Positions 17,497 to 26,715 of a stretch of DNA of 64,000 nucleotides are shown here, piece after piece. The notes below the pieces were generated by a model. It made no database searches, was not told where the DNA came from, and saw nothing but the letters and a program-made list of their open reading frames with translations. The position numbers and the translations under genes are program-made. The stretch is from Kitasatospora sp. SolWspMP-SS2h (GTDB taxonomy: Bacteria > Actinomycetota > Actinomycetes > Streptomycetales > Streptomycetaceae). The DNA is taken from the NCBI RefSeq assembly GCF_003259315.1, contig NZ_QLLT01000006.1:133166-197165 (forward strand), written 5' to 3'. Numbering within the stretch: position 1 is the first letter of the stretch; each line of letters opens with the position of its first letter.

Positions 17497-19140
17497 ATGA
17501 GCGACACCCCCCGGCGCGCGCAGCGCCCTGTGAGCAGCGTCACGGAGCAGGCCCGGTTTGGCCCCGGGGGGCGCGGGGCCGATAGCCTTCCGGCCGTGCC
17601 GAAACCCGATCAAACCCCCGCGAGCCCGCCCCGCCCCCGCCGCACCGCGGCGCTGCCCCTCGCCGAGGCGGCCCGGCTGCTCGGCCTGGCCCCCCAGGAG
17701 GGCCCCGAGGTCACCGGCGTCACCCACGACTCCCGGGCGGTGCGCCCCGGCGACGTCTACGTGGCCTTCCCCGGGGCCAACCACCACGGCGCGGCGTTCG
17801 CCGCCGGCGCGGCGGCGTCCGGCGCGGTCGCGGTGCTCACCGACCCGGCCGGGGCCGAACTGGCCGCCGGCGCCGGCATCCCGCTGCTGGTGGTGGACAG
17901 CCCGCGCGAGGCGATGGGCCCGCTGGCCGCCGCGGTCTACGGGGCGCCCAGCGAGAGCATGCTGATGATCGGTCTGACCGGCACCAACGGCAAGACCACC
18001 ACCTCCTACCTGGTGGAGGGCGGCCTGCGCGGGGCCGGCCGGCTGCCCGGCGTGATCGGCACCGTCGAGATGCGGGTCGGCGAGGAGCGGATCAAGTCCG
18101 AGCGCACCACCCCCGAGGCCACCGAACTGCACGCCGTGCTCGGCGTGATGCGCGAGGCCGGGGCCGAGGCGGTGGTGATGGAGGTCTCCAGCCACGCGCT
18201 GGTGTACGGCCGCACCGACGGCGTGGTCTACGACGTGGCGCTGTTCAACAACCTGACGCCCGAGCACCTCGACTTCCACCCCGACATGGAGGACTACTAC
18301 CGGGCCAAGGCCCGGCTCTTCCAGGAGGGCAAGTCCCGCCGGGGCGTCGCCAACCGGGACGACTCCTACGGCCGCCGGCTGGCCGGCGAGGCCCGCATCC
18401 CGATGACCACCTTCTCCGCGGCCGGCGACCCGGCCGCCGACTGGCGCGCCGTCGACGTCCAACTCGGCCCGTCCGGCTCGACGTTCCGGGTGCTCGGCCC
18501 GAACGGCGAGCAGGCCGACGCCGCGGTGCCGCTGCCCGGCCCGTTCAACGTCGCCAACGCGCTGGGCGCGATCACCGCGCTCGTCACCGCCGGGATCGAC
18601 CTGGACGCCGCGGTGGCGGGCGTCGCCGCGGTGGCCGGGGTGCCCGGCCGGCTGGAGAAGGTCGAGGCCGGGCAGGACTACGTCGCCGTGGTCGACTACG
18701 CCCACAAGCCGGACGCGCTCAGCGCCGTGCTCGCCTCGCTGCGCGAGGTCACCAAGGGCCGGCTGCACGTGGTGGTCGGCTGCGGCGGCGACCGCGACCC
18801 GTACAAGCGCGGGCCGATGGGCGCGATCGCCGCCCGGCTCGCCGACACCGCCGTCCTCACCAGCGACAACCCGCGCTCCGAGGACGCGCTGGCGATCCTG
18901 GCCACCATGCTGGCCGGTGCCGCCGAGGTGCCCGAGGAGGAGCGCGGCGAGGTGCTCGCCGTCCCCGACCGGGGCGAGGCGATCGCCCTGGCCGTCGCCC
19001 GGGCCCACACCGGGGACACCGTGCTGGTGGCCGGCAAGGGCCACGAACTGGGCCAGTACGTGAAGGGCGAGGTCCGCCCGTTCGACGACCGCCAGGTGTT
19101 GCGGGTCGCGATTGAGCAGCTGATGGAGGCGGAGCGATGA
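17497..19140 (+). CDS. murE: UDP-MurNAc-tripeptide synthetase (diaminopimelate-adding)
   Basis: MurE is cytosolic and adds diaminopimelate to UDP-MurNAc-L-Ala-D-Glu using ATP. The product has 547 residues if it starts at ATG 17497, just after the ftsI stop. It has 514 if it starts at GTG 17596, which lies 7 bp after a TAGCCT hexamer (17583-17588, TTGGCC at 17558-17563) and fits the family length better. Conserved blocks are HDSRAVRPGDVYVA, the ATP loop [35 protein letters not shown] and DNPRSEDALAI, the last being the DAP-binding motif. It overlaps murF by 4 bp. Confidence 0.96.
   Translation: MSDTPRRAQRPVSSVTEQARFGPGGRGADSLPAVPKPDQTPASPPRPRRTAALPLAEAARLLGLAPQEGPEVTGVTHDSRAVRPGDVYVAFPGANHHGAAFAAGAAASGAVAVLTDPAGAELAAGAGIPLLVVDSPREAMGPLAAAVYGAPSESMLMIGLTGTNGKTTTSYLVEGGLRGAGRLPGVIGTVEMRVGEERIKSERTTPEATELHAVLGVMREAGAEAVVMEVSSHALVYGRTDGVVYDVALFNNLTPEHLDFHPDMEDYYRAKARLFQEGKSRRGVANRDDSYGRRLAGEARIPMTTFSAAGDPAADWRAVDVQLGPSGSTFRVLGPNGEQADAAVPLPGPFNVANALGAITALVTAGIDLDAAVAGVAAVAGVPGRLEKVEAGQDYVAVVDYAHKPDALSAVLASLREVTKGRLHVVVGCGGDRDPYKRGPMGAIAARLADTAVLTSDNPRSEDALAILATMLAGAAEVPEEERGEVLAVPDRGEAIALAVARAHTGDTVLVAGKGHELGQYVKGEVRPFDDRQVLRVAIEQLMEAER
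17558..17588 (+). promoter_or_regulatory. possible internal promoter for a leaderless murE
   Basis: TTGGCC (17558-17563) and TAGCCT (17583-17588) are 19 bp apart. The -10 ends 7 bp before GTG 17596, which is in the murE frame. No ribosome binding site precedes that GTG. Confidence 0.4.
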
Positions 19141-20540
19141 TCTCTCTCACCCTGGCCGAGGCCGCGCGGGCCGTCGGCGGGACGCTCGACGGCGCGGACC
19201 CGCAGGCGCCGATCACCGGCGCGGTGGTCACCGACAACCGGCAGATCGAGCCCGGCGGGCTGTTCGTGTGCGTGGCCGGCGAGCGCGTCGACGGCCACGA
19301 CTTCGCCGCGAAGGCCGTCGCCGACGGCGCGGTCGCGGTGCTCGCCACCCGGCCCGTCGGCGTGCCCGCGATCCTGGTGGACGACGTGGTGGTCGCGCTC
19401 GGCCGGCTCGCCCGCGCCGTGGTGGCCCGCGCCGACGGGGTGCGGATCGTCGGCCTGACCGGCTCGGCCGGCAAGACCTCCACCAAGGACCTGATCGGCC
19501 AACTGCTCTCCCGGCACGGCGAGACGGTCTTCCCGGCCGGTTCGCACAACAACGAGATCGGCCACCCGCTGACCGCGCTGCGGATCGCCCCGACCACCCG
19601 TCACCTGGTGATGGAGATGGGCGCCCGGCACAAGGGCGACATCGAGTACCTGACCGGCATCACCCCGCCCACCGTCGGACTCGTCCTCAACATCGGCACC
19701 GCCCACCTCGGCGAGTTCGGCTCCCGCGAGGCGATCGCCGAGGCCAAGGGCGAGATGGTGGAGGCCCTTTCGCCCGAGGGCGTCGCCGTCCTCAACGCCG
19801 ACGACCCGCTGGTGCGCGCGATGAGCAGCCGCACCAAGGCCCGGGTGGTGCTGTTCGGCGAGTCCCCGGACGCCCACGTCCGGGCCACCGGAGTTCGCCT
19901 GGACGCCACCGGCAGGCCGCAGTTCACGCTCAGCACCCCGGCCGGTTCCGCACCCGTGCGGCTGCGCCTGTACGGTGAGCACCACGTCTCGAACGCCCTC
20001 GCCGCCGCAGCGGTGGCGGTGGAGCTCGGGATGCCCGTCGACCGCGTCGCCGAAGCACTCAGCGAGGCGGGTGCGCTGTCCCGCTGGCGCATGGAGGTGG
20101 TCGACCGGGCCGATGGCCTCACCGTCGTCAACGACGCCTACAACGCGAACCCGGAGTCCGTGCGGGCCGCGCTGCGGACCCTCGCGACGATGGCGGGCAC
20201 CGGCCCGGAGCGCCGCCGCACCTGGGCGGTGCTCGGCGAGATGCGGGAGCTCGGCGAGGACAGCCTCGACGAGCACGACACCATCGGAAGGCTCGTGGTA
20301 CGGCTCGACATCACCAAGCTGGTGGCGGTCGGCGGACGCGAGGCGGCCCGGATGGAACTGGGCGCGAGGAACGAAGGTTCGTGGGGTGAGGAGTCGGTGC
20401 TGGTGTCCGACGCGGACGCGGCGATCGAGCTGCTGCGCAGTCAGGTGCGGCCGGGGGACGTGGTCCTGGTGAAGGCCTCCCGTTCGGTGGGTCTGGAGAA
20501 GGTCGCCGAGGCGCTGCTCGCGGACGGTGCCGCGAAGTGA
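19137..20540 (+). CDS. murF: UDP-MurNAc-tripeptide--D-Ala-D-Ala ligase
   Basis: This 467-residue cytosolic Mur ligase adds D-alanyl-D-alanine to UDP-MurNAc-tripeptide, making the pentapeptide. The N-terminal domain has [15 protein letters not shown]. The ATP-binding loop is [16 protein letters not shown] (about 105-120), followed by [12 protein letters not shown] and [12 protein letters not shown]. The C-terminal domain has [17 protein letters not shown]. All are family signatures. ATG 19137 overlaps the murE stop (ATGA), and its own stop overlaps the mraY start (GTGA). Confidence 0.97.
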   Translation: MISLTLAEAARAVGGTLDGADPQAPITGAVVTDNRQIEPGGLFVCVAGERVDGHDFAAKAVADGAVAVLATRPVGVPAILVDDVVVALGRLARAVVARADGVRIVGLTGSAGKTSTKDLIGQLLSRHGETVFPAGSHNNEIGHPLTALRIAPTTRHLVMEMGARHKGDIEYLTGITPPTVGLVLNIGTAHLGEFGSREAIAEAKGEMVEALSPEGVAVLNADDPLVRAMSSRTKARVVLFGESPDAHVRATGVRLDATGRPQFTLSTPAGSAPVRLRLYGEHHVSNALAAAAVAVELGMPVDRVAEALSEAGALSRWRMEVVDRADGLTVVNDAYNANPESVRAALRTLATMAGTGPERRRTWAVLGEMRELGEDSLDEHDTIGRLVVRLDITKLVAVGGREAARMELGARNEGSWGEESVLVSDADAAIELLRSQVRPGDVVLVKASRSVGLEKVAEALLADGAAK

Positions 20541-21598
20541 AGCAGATCCTCTTCTCCGGCATGATCGGCCTGGTGCTGACCCTGCTCGGCACCCCCGCCC
20601 TGATCAAGCTGCTCGCCAAGCACGGCTACGGCCAGTACATCCGCGACGACGGCCCCAAGGCGCACCACAGCAAGCGCGGCACGCCCACCATGGGCGGCAT
20701 CGCCTTCATCCTGGCGACACTGATCGCCTACTTCGGGACCAAGGCGATAACGGGCGAAATGCCCACCGCCTCCGGCCTGCTGGTGCTGTTCCTGACCACG
20801 GGCCTGGGCCTGGTCGGCTTCCTGGACGACTACATCAAGGTGGTCAAGCGCCGCTCGCTGGGCCTGCGGGCCAAGGCGAAGCTGCTCGGCCAGTCCTTCG
20901 TCGCCCTGGCCTTCGCGATCCTGGCCCTGCAGTTCAGCGACAGCCGGGGCCTGACCCCGGCCTCCGACCACCTGTCCTTCGTGCAGGACTTCAAGTGGGC
21001 GATCGGCCCGGTGCTGTTCGTCATCTGGGCCTACTTCATGATCGCCGCGATGTCGAACGGCGTGAACCTCACCGACGGCCTGGACGGCCTCGCCACCGGC
21101 GCCTCGGTGATGGTGTTCGGCGCCTACACCTTCATCGGCCTGTGGGAGCACGGCCAGAACTGCGCCTACGCGCTCAAGGCCACCGCCTCCTGCTACGACG
21201 TCCGCGACCCGCTGGACCTCGCCGTGGTCGCCGCCGCCCTGATGGGCTCCTGCTTCGGCTTCCTGTGGTGGAACACCTCGCCCGCGAAGATCTTCATGGG
21301 CGACACCGGCTCGCTGGCCCTCGGCGGCGCGCTGGCCGGCCTGGCCATCGTCTCGCGCACCGAGCTGCTGCTCGCCATCCTCGGCGGCCTGTTCGTGATC
21401 ATCACCCTTTCGGTGATCATCCAGGTCGGGTCGTTCCGGATGACCGGCAAGCGCGTTTTCAAGATGGCGCCGCTCCAGCACCACTTCGAACTCAAGGGCT
21501 GGAGCGAAGTCCTGATCGTGGTCCGGTTCTGGATCATCCAGGGCCTGTGCGTCGCCGTCGGACTCGGACTCTTCTACGCGGGGTGGGTGACCGGATGA
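20537..21598 (+). CDS. mraY: phospho-MurNAc-pentapeptide transferase
   Basis: This 353-residue polytopic enzyme transfers phospho-MurNAc-pentapeptide to undecaprenyl phosphate, making lipid I at the inner membrane face. Around ten membrane segments are visible. The catalytic loops are intact: [18 protein letters not shown] (N-terminal, about 36-53), [15 protein letters not shown] with the Asp pair, [10 protein letters not shown] and [12 protein letters not shown], and MAPLQHHFE near the end. The start is GTG 20537 overlapping murF, and the stop overlaps murD (ATGA). Confidence 0.98.
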   Translation: MKQILFSGMIGLVLTLLGTPALIKLLAKHGYGQYIRDDGPKAHHSKRGTPTMGGIAFILATLIAYFGTKAITGEMPTASGLLVLFLTTGLGLVGFLDDYIKVVKRRSLGLRAKAKLLGQSFVALAFAILALQFSDSRGLTPASDHLSFVQDFKWAIGPVLFVIWAYFMIAAMSNGVNLTDGLDGLATGASVMVFGAYTFIGLWEHGQNCAYALKATASCYDVRDPLDLAVVAAALMGSCFGFLWWNTSPAKIFMGDTGSLALGGALAGLAIVSRTELLLAILGGLFVIITLSVIIQVGSFRMTGKRVFKMAPLQHHFELKGWSEVLIVVRFWIIQGLCVAVGLGLFYAGWVTG

Positions 21599-23025
21599 AC
21601 AACCCGGAGTGGGCCGGCCTTCCGGTCGTCGTCGCAGGACTCGGCCTCTCCGGGGTCAGCGCCGCCCGCGTCCTGCACGGGCTCGGCGCGCACGTCACCG
21701 TGGTGGACGGCGGCGACGGCCCGGGCCTCGCCGCCAAGGCCGCCGCCCTCACCGAGCAGGGCGTCGCCGTCCGCCTCGGCGACGGCGCGAGCCTGCCGGA
21801 CGGCACCGCCCTGATCGTCACCTCGCCCGGCTGGGCCCCCGACAGCCCGCTGTTCACCGCCGCCGCCGCGGCCGGCGTCCCGGTCTGGGGCGACGTCGAA
21901 CTCGCCTGGCGGCTGCGCACCCCGCACCCCGCCACCGGGGAGCCCGCCCCCTGGCTGGCCGTCACCGGCACCAACGGCAAGACCACCACCGTCCAGATGC
22001 TGGCCTCGATCCTCACCGCCGCGGGCAGGCGCACCGCCGCCGTCGGCAACGTCGGCGTCTCGGTGCTGGACGCGGTGCTCGCGGCGGAGCCGTACGACGT
22101 GCTGGCCGTCGAGCTCTCCAGCTACCAGCTGCACTGGGCGCCCTCGCTGCGGGTGCACTCCGGCGCGGTGCTCAACCTGGCGCCCGACCACCTCGACTGG
22201 CACGGTTCGATGGAGGCGTACGCCGCCGACAAGGGCCGGATCTACCGGGGCAACCAGGTCGCCTGCGTGTACAACCTGGCCGACCCGGCCACCGAGGCGC
22301 TGGTCCGCGAGGCCGACGTCGAGGAGGGCTGCCGGGCGATCGGCTTCGGCCTGGGCGCCCCCGCCGTCTCCCACCTCGGCGTGGTCGACGGCCTGCTGGT
22401 CGACCGGGCCTTCGTCGCCGACCGGGCCAACTCCGCCGCCGAGCTCGGCGCCGTCGCCGACGTGCGCCCGCCCGCCCCGCACAACGTCGCCAACGCGCTG
22501 GCCGCCGCCGCGCTGGCCCGCGCCTACGGCGTGGACGCCAAGGCCGTCCGGGACGGGCTGCGCGCCTTCACGCCCGACGCGCACCGGATCGCGCACGTCG
22601 CCGAGGTCGACGGCGTCACCTACGTCGACGACTCCAAGGCCACCAACACCCACGCCGCCGCCGCCTCGCTGGCCGCCTACCGGCCGGTGGTGTGGATCGC
22701 CGGCGGCCTGGCCAAGGGCGCCACCTTCGACGAGCTGGTCGCCGCCGCCGCCCCCCGGCTGCGGGCCGCCGTGCTGATCGGCCAGGACCGGCAGCTGATC
22801 CGCGAGGCGCTGGAGCGACACGCCCCGCAGGTCCCGGTCTTCGAACCGGCCCCGGGCCAGACTGGCGCCGGGGCGATGACCGCGGTCGTCGCGGCCGCGG
22901 CCGCCGCCGCCGAGAAGGGCGACACCGTCCTGCTGGCACCGGCCTGCGCCTCGATGGACATGTTCACCAACTACGGTGAGCGCGGGGACGCGTTCGCCGC
23001 CGCCGTCCGGGCCCTGCGGCCCTGA
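21595..23025 (+). CDS. murD: UDP-MurNAc-L-alanine--D-glutamate ligase
   Basis: This 476-residue cytosolic ligase adds D-Glu to UDP-MurNAc-L-Ala. It opens with the Rossmann-like [16 protein letters not shown] (about 11-26). The ATP loop is [15 protein letters not shown] (about 122-136), and [26 protein letters not shown] and [13 protein letters not shown] follow. It ends with [23 protein letters not shown] 21595 overlaps the mraY stop. A hairpin follows at 23038-23079, so this gene may close the first sub-operon of the cluster. Confidence 0.97.
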   Translation: MNNPEWAGLPVVVAGLGLSGVSAARVLHGLGAHVTVVDGGDGPGLAAKAAALTEQGVAVRLGDGASLPDGTALIVTSPGWAPDSPLFTAAAAAGVPVWGDVELAWRLRTPHPATGEPAPWLAVTGTNGKTTTVQMLASILTAAGRRTAAVGNVGVSVLDAVLAAEPYDVLAVELSSYQLHWAPSLRVHSGAVLNLAPDHLDWHGSMEAYAADKGRIYRGNQVACVYNLADPATEALVREADVEEGCRAIGFGLGAPAVSHLGVVDGLLVDRAFVADRANSAAELGAVADVRPPAPHNVANALAAAALARAYGVDAKAVRDGLRAFTPDAHRIAHVAEVDGVTYVDDSKATNTHAAAASLAAYRPVVWIAGGLAKGATFDELVAAAAPRLRAAVLIGQDRQLIREALERHAPQVPVFEPAPGQTGAGAMTAVVAAAAAAAEKGDTVLLAPACASMDMFTNYGERGDAFAAAVRALRP

Positions 23026-23037
23026 AGCACGCACCAC

Positions 23038-23079
23038 GAGGTCGCGCCCGCGGGCAGTCCGCCGCCCGGGCGCGGCCTC
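23038..23079 (+). terminator. hairpin between murD and ftsW
   Basis: Thirteen-bp arms (GAGGTCGCGCCCG and CGGGCGCGGCCTC, one G-U pair) flank a 16-base loop, 12 bp after the murD stop. This is the only gap of more than 100 bp between mur/fts genes from ftsL to ftsQ. It could act as an attenuator or partial terminator, or protect the mRNA 3' end. Confidence 0.55.
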
Positions 23080-23137
23080 GCCGTCGGAGGACCCCCGGCG
23101 CGTTCCCGTCCGTGACCCGAACCGTGAGGAGCCCGTG

Positions 23138-24502
23138 GTGCCGACCAGGGAGAAGGAACCGCCCGGGGGCCTCCAGCTGATCTCGGCGACCACCACCACC
23201 TTCAAGTCGGCCGGCCCGCTGGCCCGCTTCCGGGCCGCCCGGGAGCGGTTCGGCTACCTGATGGCCCGCCCGCTGACCCCGTACTACCTGATCCTGGGCG
23301 CGGCGCTGCTGCTGGTGGTGCTGGGCCTGGTGATGGTGTTCTCCGCCTCGCAGAGCGTGGTGGTCGAGTACGGCCTGCCGATGACGTTCTTCTTCCGCAA
23401 GCAGCTGATCGCCCTGCTGCTGGGCGGGGCGATCGCCGTGGTGCTGACCCGGGCCCCGGTCCGGGTGCTGCGCACCGCCGCCTACCCGCTGCTGTTCGGG
23501 GTGGTGGGCGCGCTGGTGCTGGTGGCCGTCCCCGGGGTCGGCGTGCGGATCAACGGCAACCGGAACTGGATCAGCCTGGGCTTCTTCCAGATCCAGCCCT
23601 CCGAGTTCGCCAAGCTCGCCCTGCTGCTCTGGGCGGCCGACCTGCTGGCCCGCAAGCAGCGCGCCCACCTGCTGGACCGGTGGAAGCACCTGCTGATCCC
23701 GCTGGTGCCCGGCACCGTCGTGCTGATGATGCTGATCATGATCGGCGGCGACATGGGCACCACCATGGTGCTGATCGCCATACTGTTCGGCCTGCTGTGG
23801 ATGGTCGGCGCCCCGCTGCGGCTGTTCGCCGCCACCCTGGGCATCGCGGTGGTCGCCTGCACCGCGCTGATCATCACCGTGCCGCACCGCCTCGGCCGGC
23901 TCTCCTGCGTCGGCGTCACCAAGCCCGACCCCTCGATGGACTGCTTCCAGGCCCTGCACGGCCTGTACGCCCTGGCCGCGGGCGGGCCGTTCGGGTCCGG
24001 ACTGGGCGCCGGGGTGGAGAAGTGGGGGCAACTGCCGGAGGCCCACACCGACTTCATCTTCGCCGCGACCGGCGAGGAACTCGGACTGGTGGGGACGCTG
24101 TCGGTACTCGGCCTCTTCGCGGCACTAGGCTACGCGGGTATCCGAGTGGCCCTCGGCACCACGGACCCGTTCGTGCGGTACGCGGCGGGCGCCGCCACCA
24201 CGTGGATCATGGCTCAGGCCGTGGTCAACCTGGGGTCGGCGCTGGGACTCCTGCCCATCGCGGGCGTCCCGCTGCCGCTGTTCTCGTACGGCGGCTCCGC
24301 GATGCTGTCGGCCATGTGCGCCGTCGGGCTGCTGCTGTGCTTCGCACGCAGCTCCCCGGCGGCGAAGGCAGCGCTGGCTGCCCGGCCCCGCAGATGGCGA
24401 AAAGGGGCCAACTCCCGGTTCGGGCCCGTCCTGGACCGGGTGCTGCCAGGTAGGAAAACCACAGCGCGCAAGGCCCCCCGGCCGCCGCGCAGGGAGCGGT
24501 GA
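23138..24502 (+). CDS. ftsW: septal peptidoglycan glycosyltransferase FtsW (SEDS)
   Basis: This 454-residue SEDS protein starts at GTG 23138 with AGGAG six bases upstream. It has about ten membrane helices. FtsW polymerises lipid II at the septum with FtsI. The extracellular loop PEAHTDFIFAATGEELG (about 297-313) holds the conserved catalytic Asp region. ISLGFFQIQPSEFAKLALLLW and the final GGSAMLSAM are other SEDS hallmarks. A basic cytosolic tail follows. The annotated start could be placed earlier, but the 5' region overlaps murD and the hairpin. Confidence 0.96.
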   Translation: MPTREKEPPGGLQLISATTTTFKSAGPLARFRAARERFGYLMARPLTPYYLILGAALLLVVLGLVMVFSASQSVVVEYGLPMTFFFRKQLIALLLGGAIAVVLTRAPVRVLRTAAYPLLFGVVGALVLVAVPGVGVRINGNRNWISLGFFQIQPSEFAKLALLLWAADLLARKQRAHLLDRWKHLLIPLVPGTVVLMMLIMIGGDMGTTMVLIAILFGLLWMVGAPLRLFAATLGIAVVACTALIITVPHRLGRLSCVGVTKPDPSMDCFQALHGLYALAAGGPFGSGLGAGVEKWGQLPEAHTDFIFAATGEELGLVGTLSVLGLFAALGYAGIRVALGTTDPFVRYAAGAATTWIMAQAVVNLGSALGLLPIAGVPLPLFSYGGSAMLSAMCAVGLLLCFARSSPAAKAALAARPRRWRKGANSRFGPVLDRVLPGRKTTARKAPRPPRRER

Positions 24503-24508
24503 ATTTCG

Positions 24509-25615
24509 GTGCATGTCGTACTCGCCGGCGGCGGGACCGCCGGTCACATCGAGCCGGCCATGGCGCTCGCGGACGCGCTGCGCAGGCACGACCCGTCCGT
24601 CGGGATCACCGCTCTCGGCACCGAGCGCGGCCTGGAGACCCGGCTGGTCCCGGAGCGCGGCTACGAGCTGGCGCTGATCCCGGCCGTGCCGCTGCCCCGC
24701 AAGCCCACCCCGGAGCTGATCACCGTCCCGGGCCGGCTGCGCGGCACCGTGCGCGCCGCCCAGGAGGTGATCGAGCGGGTCAACGCGGACGCGGTGGTCG
24801 GCTTCGGCGGCTACGTGGCGATGCCCGCCTACCTGGCGGCCAAGCGGGCCGGCGTGCCGATCGTGGTGCACGAGGCCAACGCCCGCCCCGGCCTGGCCAA
24901 CAAGATCGGCGCCCGCTACAGCGACTTCGTCGCGGTCTCCACCCCGGACTCCAAGCTGCGCGACTCCCGGTACATCGGCATCCCGCTGCGCCGCACCATC
25001 GCCACCCTGGACCGCGGCACCGTCCGCCCGGAGGCCCGGCACTACTTCGGCCTCGACCAGCGGCTGCCCACCCTGCTGGTCTCCGGCGGCTCGCAGGGCG
25101 CCCGGCGCCTGAACGAGACGGTGCAGGCGATCGCGCCCCGGCTCCAGCAGTACGGGGTGCAGATCCTGCACGCGGTCGGCCCGAAGAACGAGCTGCCGAC
25201 CATCGACGACATCCCGGGCATGCCGCCGTACCGGGTGCTGCCCTACCTGGACCGGATGGACCTGGCGTACGCGGCGGCCGACATGATGCTCTGCCGGGCC
25301 GGTGCGATGACGGTGGCCGAGCTGGCCGCGGTGGGCCTGCCGGCCGCGTTCGTGCCGCTGCCGATCGGCAACGGCGAGCAGCGGCTGAACGCCCAGCCGA
25401 TGGTCAAGGCGGGCGGCGGCCTGCTGGTCGACGACGCCGAGCTGACCCCGGACTGGGTGCTGAAGAACGTGCTGCCGGTGCTGACCGACCCGGCCAAGCT
25501 GTGGGAGATGTCGCGCTCCGCCGCCGAGTTCGGCCGCCGGGACGCCGACGACCTGCTGGTGCAGATGGTGTACGAGGCGATCGAGGCAGCCCGCGGCGGC
25601 CGCCGCCGTGGCTGA
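24509..25615 (+). CDS. murG: undecaprenyl-PP-MurNAc-pentapeptide GlcNAc transferase
   Basis: This 368-residue peripheral membrane GT28 enzyme adds GlcNAc to lipid I, producing lipid II. The N-terminal loop LAGGGTAGHIEPAMALA (about 5-21) is diagnostic. FGGYVAMPAYLAAK, VHEANARPGLANKIGAR, LVSGGSQGARRLNE and the UDP-GlcNAc pocket CRAGAMTVAEL / GNGEQRLNA are also present. The start is GTG 24509, six bases after the ftsW stop. It overlaps ftsQ by 8 bp. No murC lies between murG and ftsQ, unlike many other bacteria. Confidence 0.97.
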   Translation: MHVVLAGGGTAGHIEPAMALADALRRHDPSVGITALGTERGLETRLVPERGYELALIPAVPLPRKPTPELITVPGRLRGTVRAAQEVIERVNADAVVGFGGYVAMPAYLAAKRAGVPIVVHEANARPGLANKIGARYSDFVAVSTPDSKLRDSRYIGIPLRRTIATLDRGTVRPEARHYFGLDQRLPTLLVSGGSQGARRLNETVQAIAPRLQQYGVQILHAVGPKNELPTIDDIPGMPPYRVLPYLDRMDLAYAAADMMLCRAGAMTVAELAAVGLPAAFVPLPIGNGEQRLNAQPMVKAGGGLLVDDAELTPDWVLKNVLPVLTDPAKLWEMSRSAAEFGRRDADDLLVQMVYEAIEAARGGRRRG

Positions 25616-26381
25616 CGAGGAGTACGAGGAGGAGCTGGGGGAGGAGGGCGGCCCGGGCCGCCCGCCCCGGCTCCGACTCTCCCGCCGGGGCGTCGCGGTG
25701 CTGGTCGCGCTGGGCGCGCTGGTGGCCGGGGCGCTCGGCTGGACGGTGTTCTTCTCCTCCGCGCTGGACGTCCGCGGGGTGGCCGTCCAGGGCCTGGACT
25801 CGGGCCGGCTGACCCGGCAGGATGTCGAGCGGGCGCTCGGCGGCACGGCCCGCGGCCCGCTGGCCCGGGTCGACCTGGACGAGGCCCGGGCCGAGGTGGC
25901 GAAGGTGCCCCGGGTGGCCGACGCCGAGGTCTGGCGCGGCTGGCCGCACACCCTGCGGGTGAAGGTCACCGAGCGCCGCCCGGTGGCGGCGATCCAGCAC
26001 GAGGGCGGCGGCTTCGTCCAGGTCGACGCGGACGGTGTGGAGTTCGCCACCGAGCCGCAGCCCCCGGCCGGCGTCCCGGTGGTGGCGCTCGAACTGAGCC
26101 GGCCGGCCCAGGACGCGGTGGGCGTGATCGACCGCCCGGCCCTGGTCCGCTCGGCGATCACGGTGGCCGCGGGCCTCCCGCCGGAGGTGGCGCAGCAGGC
26201 CGGTTCGCTCACGGTCTACTCCTACGACGACATCCGGCTGAAGCTGGCCTCCGGCGCGACCGTGCGCTGGGGCAGTGCGGAGGACACCGGCCGGAAGGCG
26301 AAGGTGCTGACCGCCCTGCTCGGTCAGAAGGCGTCGAATTACGACGTGAGTGCGCCGGACGCCCCGGCGGTGTCGGGTTGA
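25608..26381 (+). CDS. ftsQ: divisome protein FtsQ (POTRA domain)
   Basis: This 257-residue bitopic protein starts at GTG 25608 inside the end of murG. An acidic cytosolic N-terminus (EEYEEELGEEGG) and a basic stretch come first, then one membrane helix (about 29-49). The external POTRA domain begins LDVRGVAVQGLDSGRLT, followed by the FtsQ domain (RVADAEVWRGWPHTLRVKVTE). It bridges FtsL/DivIC to the rest of the divisome. The next gene, ftsZ, has its own 334-bp upstream region. Confidence 0.94.
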   Translation: MADEEYEEELGEEGGPGRPPRLRLSRRGVAVLVALGALVAGALGWTVFFSSALDVRGVAVQGLDSGRLTRQDVERALGGTARGPLARVDLDEARAEVAKVPRVADAEVWRGWPHTLRVKVTERRPVAAIQHEGGGFVQVDADGVEFATEPQPPAGVPVVALELSRPAQDAVGVIDRPALVRSAITVAAGLPPEVAQQAGSLTVYSYDDIRLKLASGATVRWGSAEDTGRKAKVLTALLGQKASNYDVSAPDAPAVSG

Positions 26382-26715
26382 TCCGGTAAGTTCTGTGCCC
26401 GGGGGCGGTATTGACGGGGCCACGGCTCCGGTCCGACCCTTGGTGGTCACCCCGGTTTCACCGCGGGGTCGATGATCACATAGGCTCAAAAGAAAAAGGG
26501 AAGCTCGGCGTGTTCGTTGAAACACGCGCCGGTTGCGACCTACTGTCCTGTGTCAGCGAGCTGTGCTCGGCACCGAGGTGACACCGGCACAGCCATAACC
26601 CTCAACCTCAAGTTTAGGGTTCGGGTTGGAACCACGTGCTTCCCACCCATCGACATCCGTCGGCCTTCACAATCCAGGGGAGCCGACCCGGAAATTCGAG
26701 GCGAGAGGCCCCGAC
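26382..26715 (+). promoter_or_regulatory. ftsZ regulatory region
   Basis: This 334-bp gap holds the best promoter at 26517-26546, TTGAAA and TACTGT with an 18-bp spacer. A TAGGCT hexamer lies at 26481-26486 with TTCACC 18 bp upstream, and TTGACG occurs at 26411-26416. Several start points would fit what is known of Streptomyces ftsZ, which has multiple promoters, one developmentally boosted. GTGTC (26550-26554) and GACAC (26580-26584) match the published WhiA core. An inverted repeat lies at 26597-26621. Confidence 0.7.
26597..26621. repeat. inverted repeat AACCCTCAAC / GTTTAGGGTT upstream of ftsZ
   Basis: Ten-bp arms match at 9 of 10 positions around a 5-base centre (CTCAA), 95 bp before the ftsZ GTG. 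The right arm contains a TAGGGT hexamer (26615-26620). It may be a protein-binding site, an RNA hairpin in the ftsZ leader, or part of a promoter. Confidence 0.6.

Noticed and set aside
17593..17598. murE start fixed at GTG 17596
   Set aside because: The promoter-like hexamers support it, but ATG 17497 directly follows ftsI as tightly coupled genes do. I could not decide without start-site data.
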